A DNA stretch of 6,308 nt from Parvularcula sp. GTDB lineage: Bacteria > Pseudomonadota > Alphaproteobacteria > Caulobacterales > Parvularculaceae. The notes beneath the pieces were generated by a model. The model made no database searches, was not told the DNA's origin, and saw nothing but the letters and a program-made list of their open reading frames with translations. Positions 6,224 through 6,308 of the stretch are shown here, one piece after another. Location of the stretch: the NCBI GenBank assembly GCA_003506635.1, contig DNZB01000098.1, forward strand, positions 2,773 to 9,080, in the 5' to 3' direction. The translations under genes were made by a program, and so were the position numbers. Positions within the stretch are counted from its first letter, which is position 1. Every line of letters begins with the position of its first letter.

Positions 6224-6308
6224 GCGCGCCGAAGGTCTTGCTGGCCGCGGTTGAGCCGTCGGCCGACGCGATCGGCGCCAGCCTCATCGCCGAAATCCGC
6301 CGGCTTAG
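6220..6308 (+). CDS. lpxB: LpxB, lipid A disaccharide synthase (3' partial, first 29 codons)
   Basis: Joins lipid X and UDP-2,3-diacylglucosamine into the beta-1',6-linked lipid A disaccharide; a GT-B fold glycosyltransferase (family GT19) peripheral to the inner membrane. Only the N-terminus is present: a short hydrophobic strand (KVLLAA) followed by V-E-P-S-A-D-A-I-G-A-S-L-I. This corresponds to the family's A-G-E-x-S-G-D-x-x-G-A-x-L-I opening, but both Gly of G-E-x-S-G-D are changed (V11, A15). It starts on an ATGA overlap with the lpxI stop. The identity rests on this short stretch plus its position directly after lpxI, where lpxB is expected. The frame is still open at the window end. 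Confidence 0.88.
   Translation, partial: MSAPKVLLAAVEPSADAIGASLIAEIRRL

Overview
This window is a conserved outer-membrane biogenesis cluster with seven genes, all on the + strand: bamA (5' truncated) - skp/ompH - lpxD - fabZ - lpxA - lpxI - lpxB (3' truncated). The DNA is GC-rich, by eye somewhat above 60 %. The use of lpxI rather than lpxH for UDP-2,3-diacylglucosamine hydrolysis, together with this gene order, points to an alphaproteobacterium. A Caulobacterales-, Hyphomonas- or Parvularcula-like lineage is a plausible but unproven guess; I cannot name a genus.

Layout. Positions 1-2373 hold BamA from the end of POTRA1 through the C-terminal Phe; its signal peptide and most of POTRA1 lie outside the window. 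After 29 nt with no terminator comes skp (2403-3050), a secreted periplasmic chaperone with its own good Shine-Dalgarno. The only sizeable gap is 3051-3130, which contains a strong intrinsic-terminator-like hairpin (3071-3105). Then lpxD, fabZ, lpxA, lpxI and lpxB run almost without a gap. The junctions are: lpxD/fabZ overlap 1 nt, fabZ-lpxA gap 8 nt, lpxA/lpxI overlap 28 nt, lpxI/lpxB overlap 4 nt.

How the genes work together. BamA inserts beta-barrel proteins into the outer membrane, including LptD, which exports LPS. Skp carries unfolded barrel proteins across the periplasm to it. LpxA, LpxD, LpxI and LpxB are four of the early cytoplasmic lipid A enzymes. FabZ makes the enoyl-ACP of fatty-acid synthesis and competes with LpxA and LpxD for 3-hydroxyacyl-ACP. 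The cluster therefore couples outer-membrane protein assembly, lipid A synthesis and phospholipid supply.

I see no mobile element, CRISPR array, RNA gene or unknown multi-gene system. The points worth a second look are inside or between known genes: a long cysteine-containing loop L4 and a calcium-site-like acidic loop L7 in BamA, a terminator in the middle of the cluster, substitutions in the LpxA acceptor-sugar pocket, the 28-nt lpxA/lpxI overlap, the lack of an SD before lpxA, and an altered N-terminal motif in LpxB.
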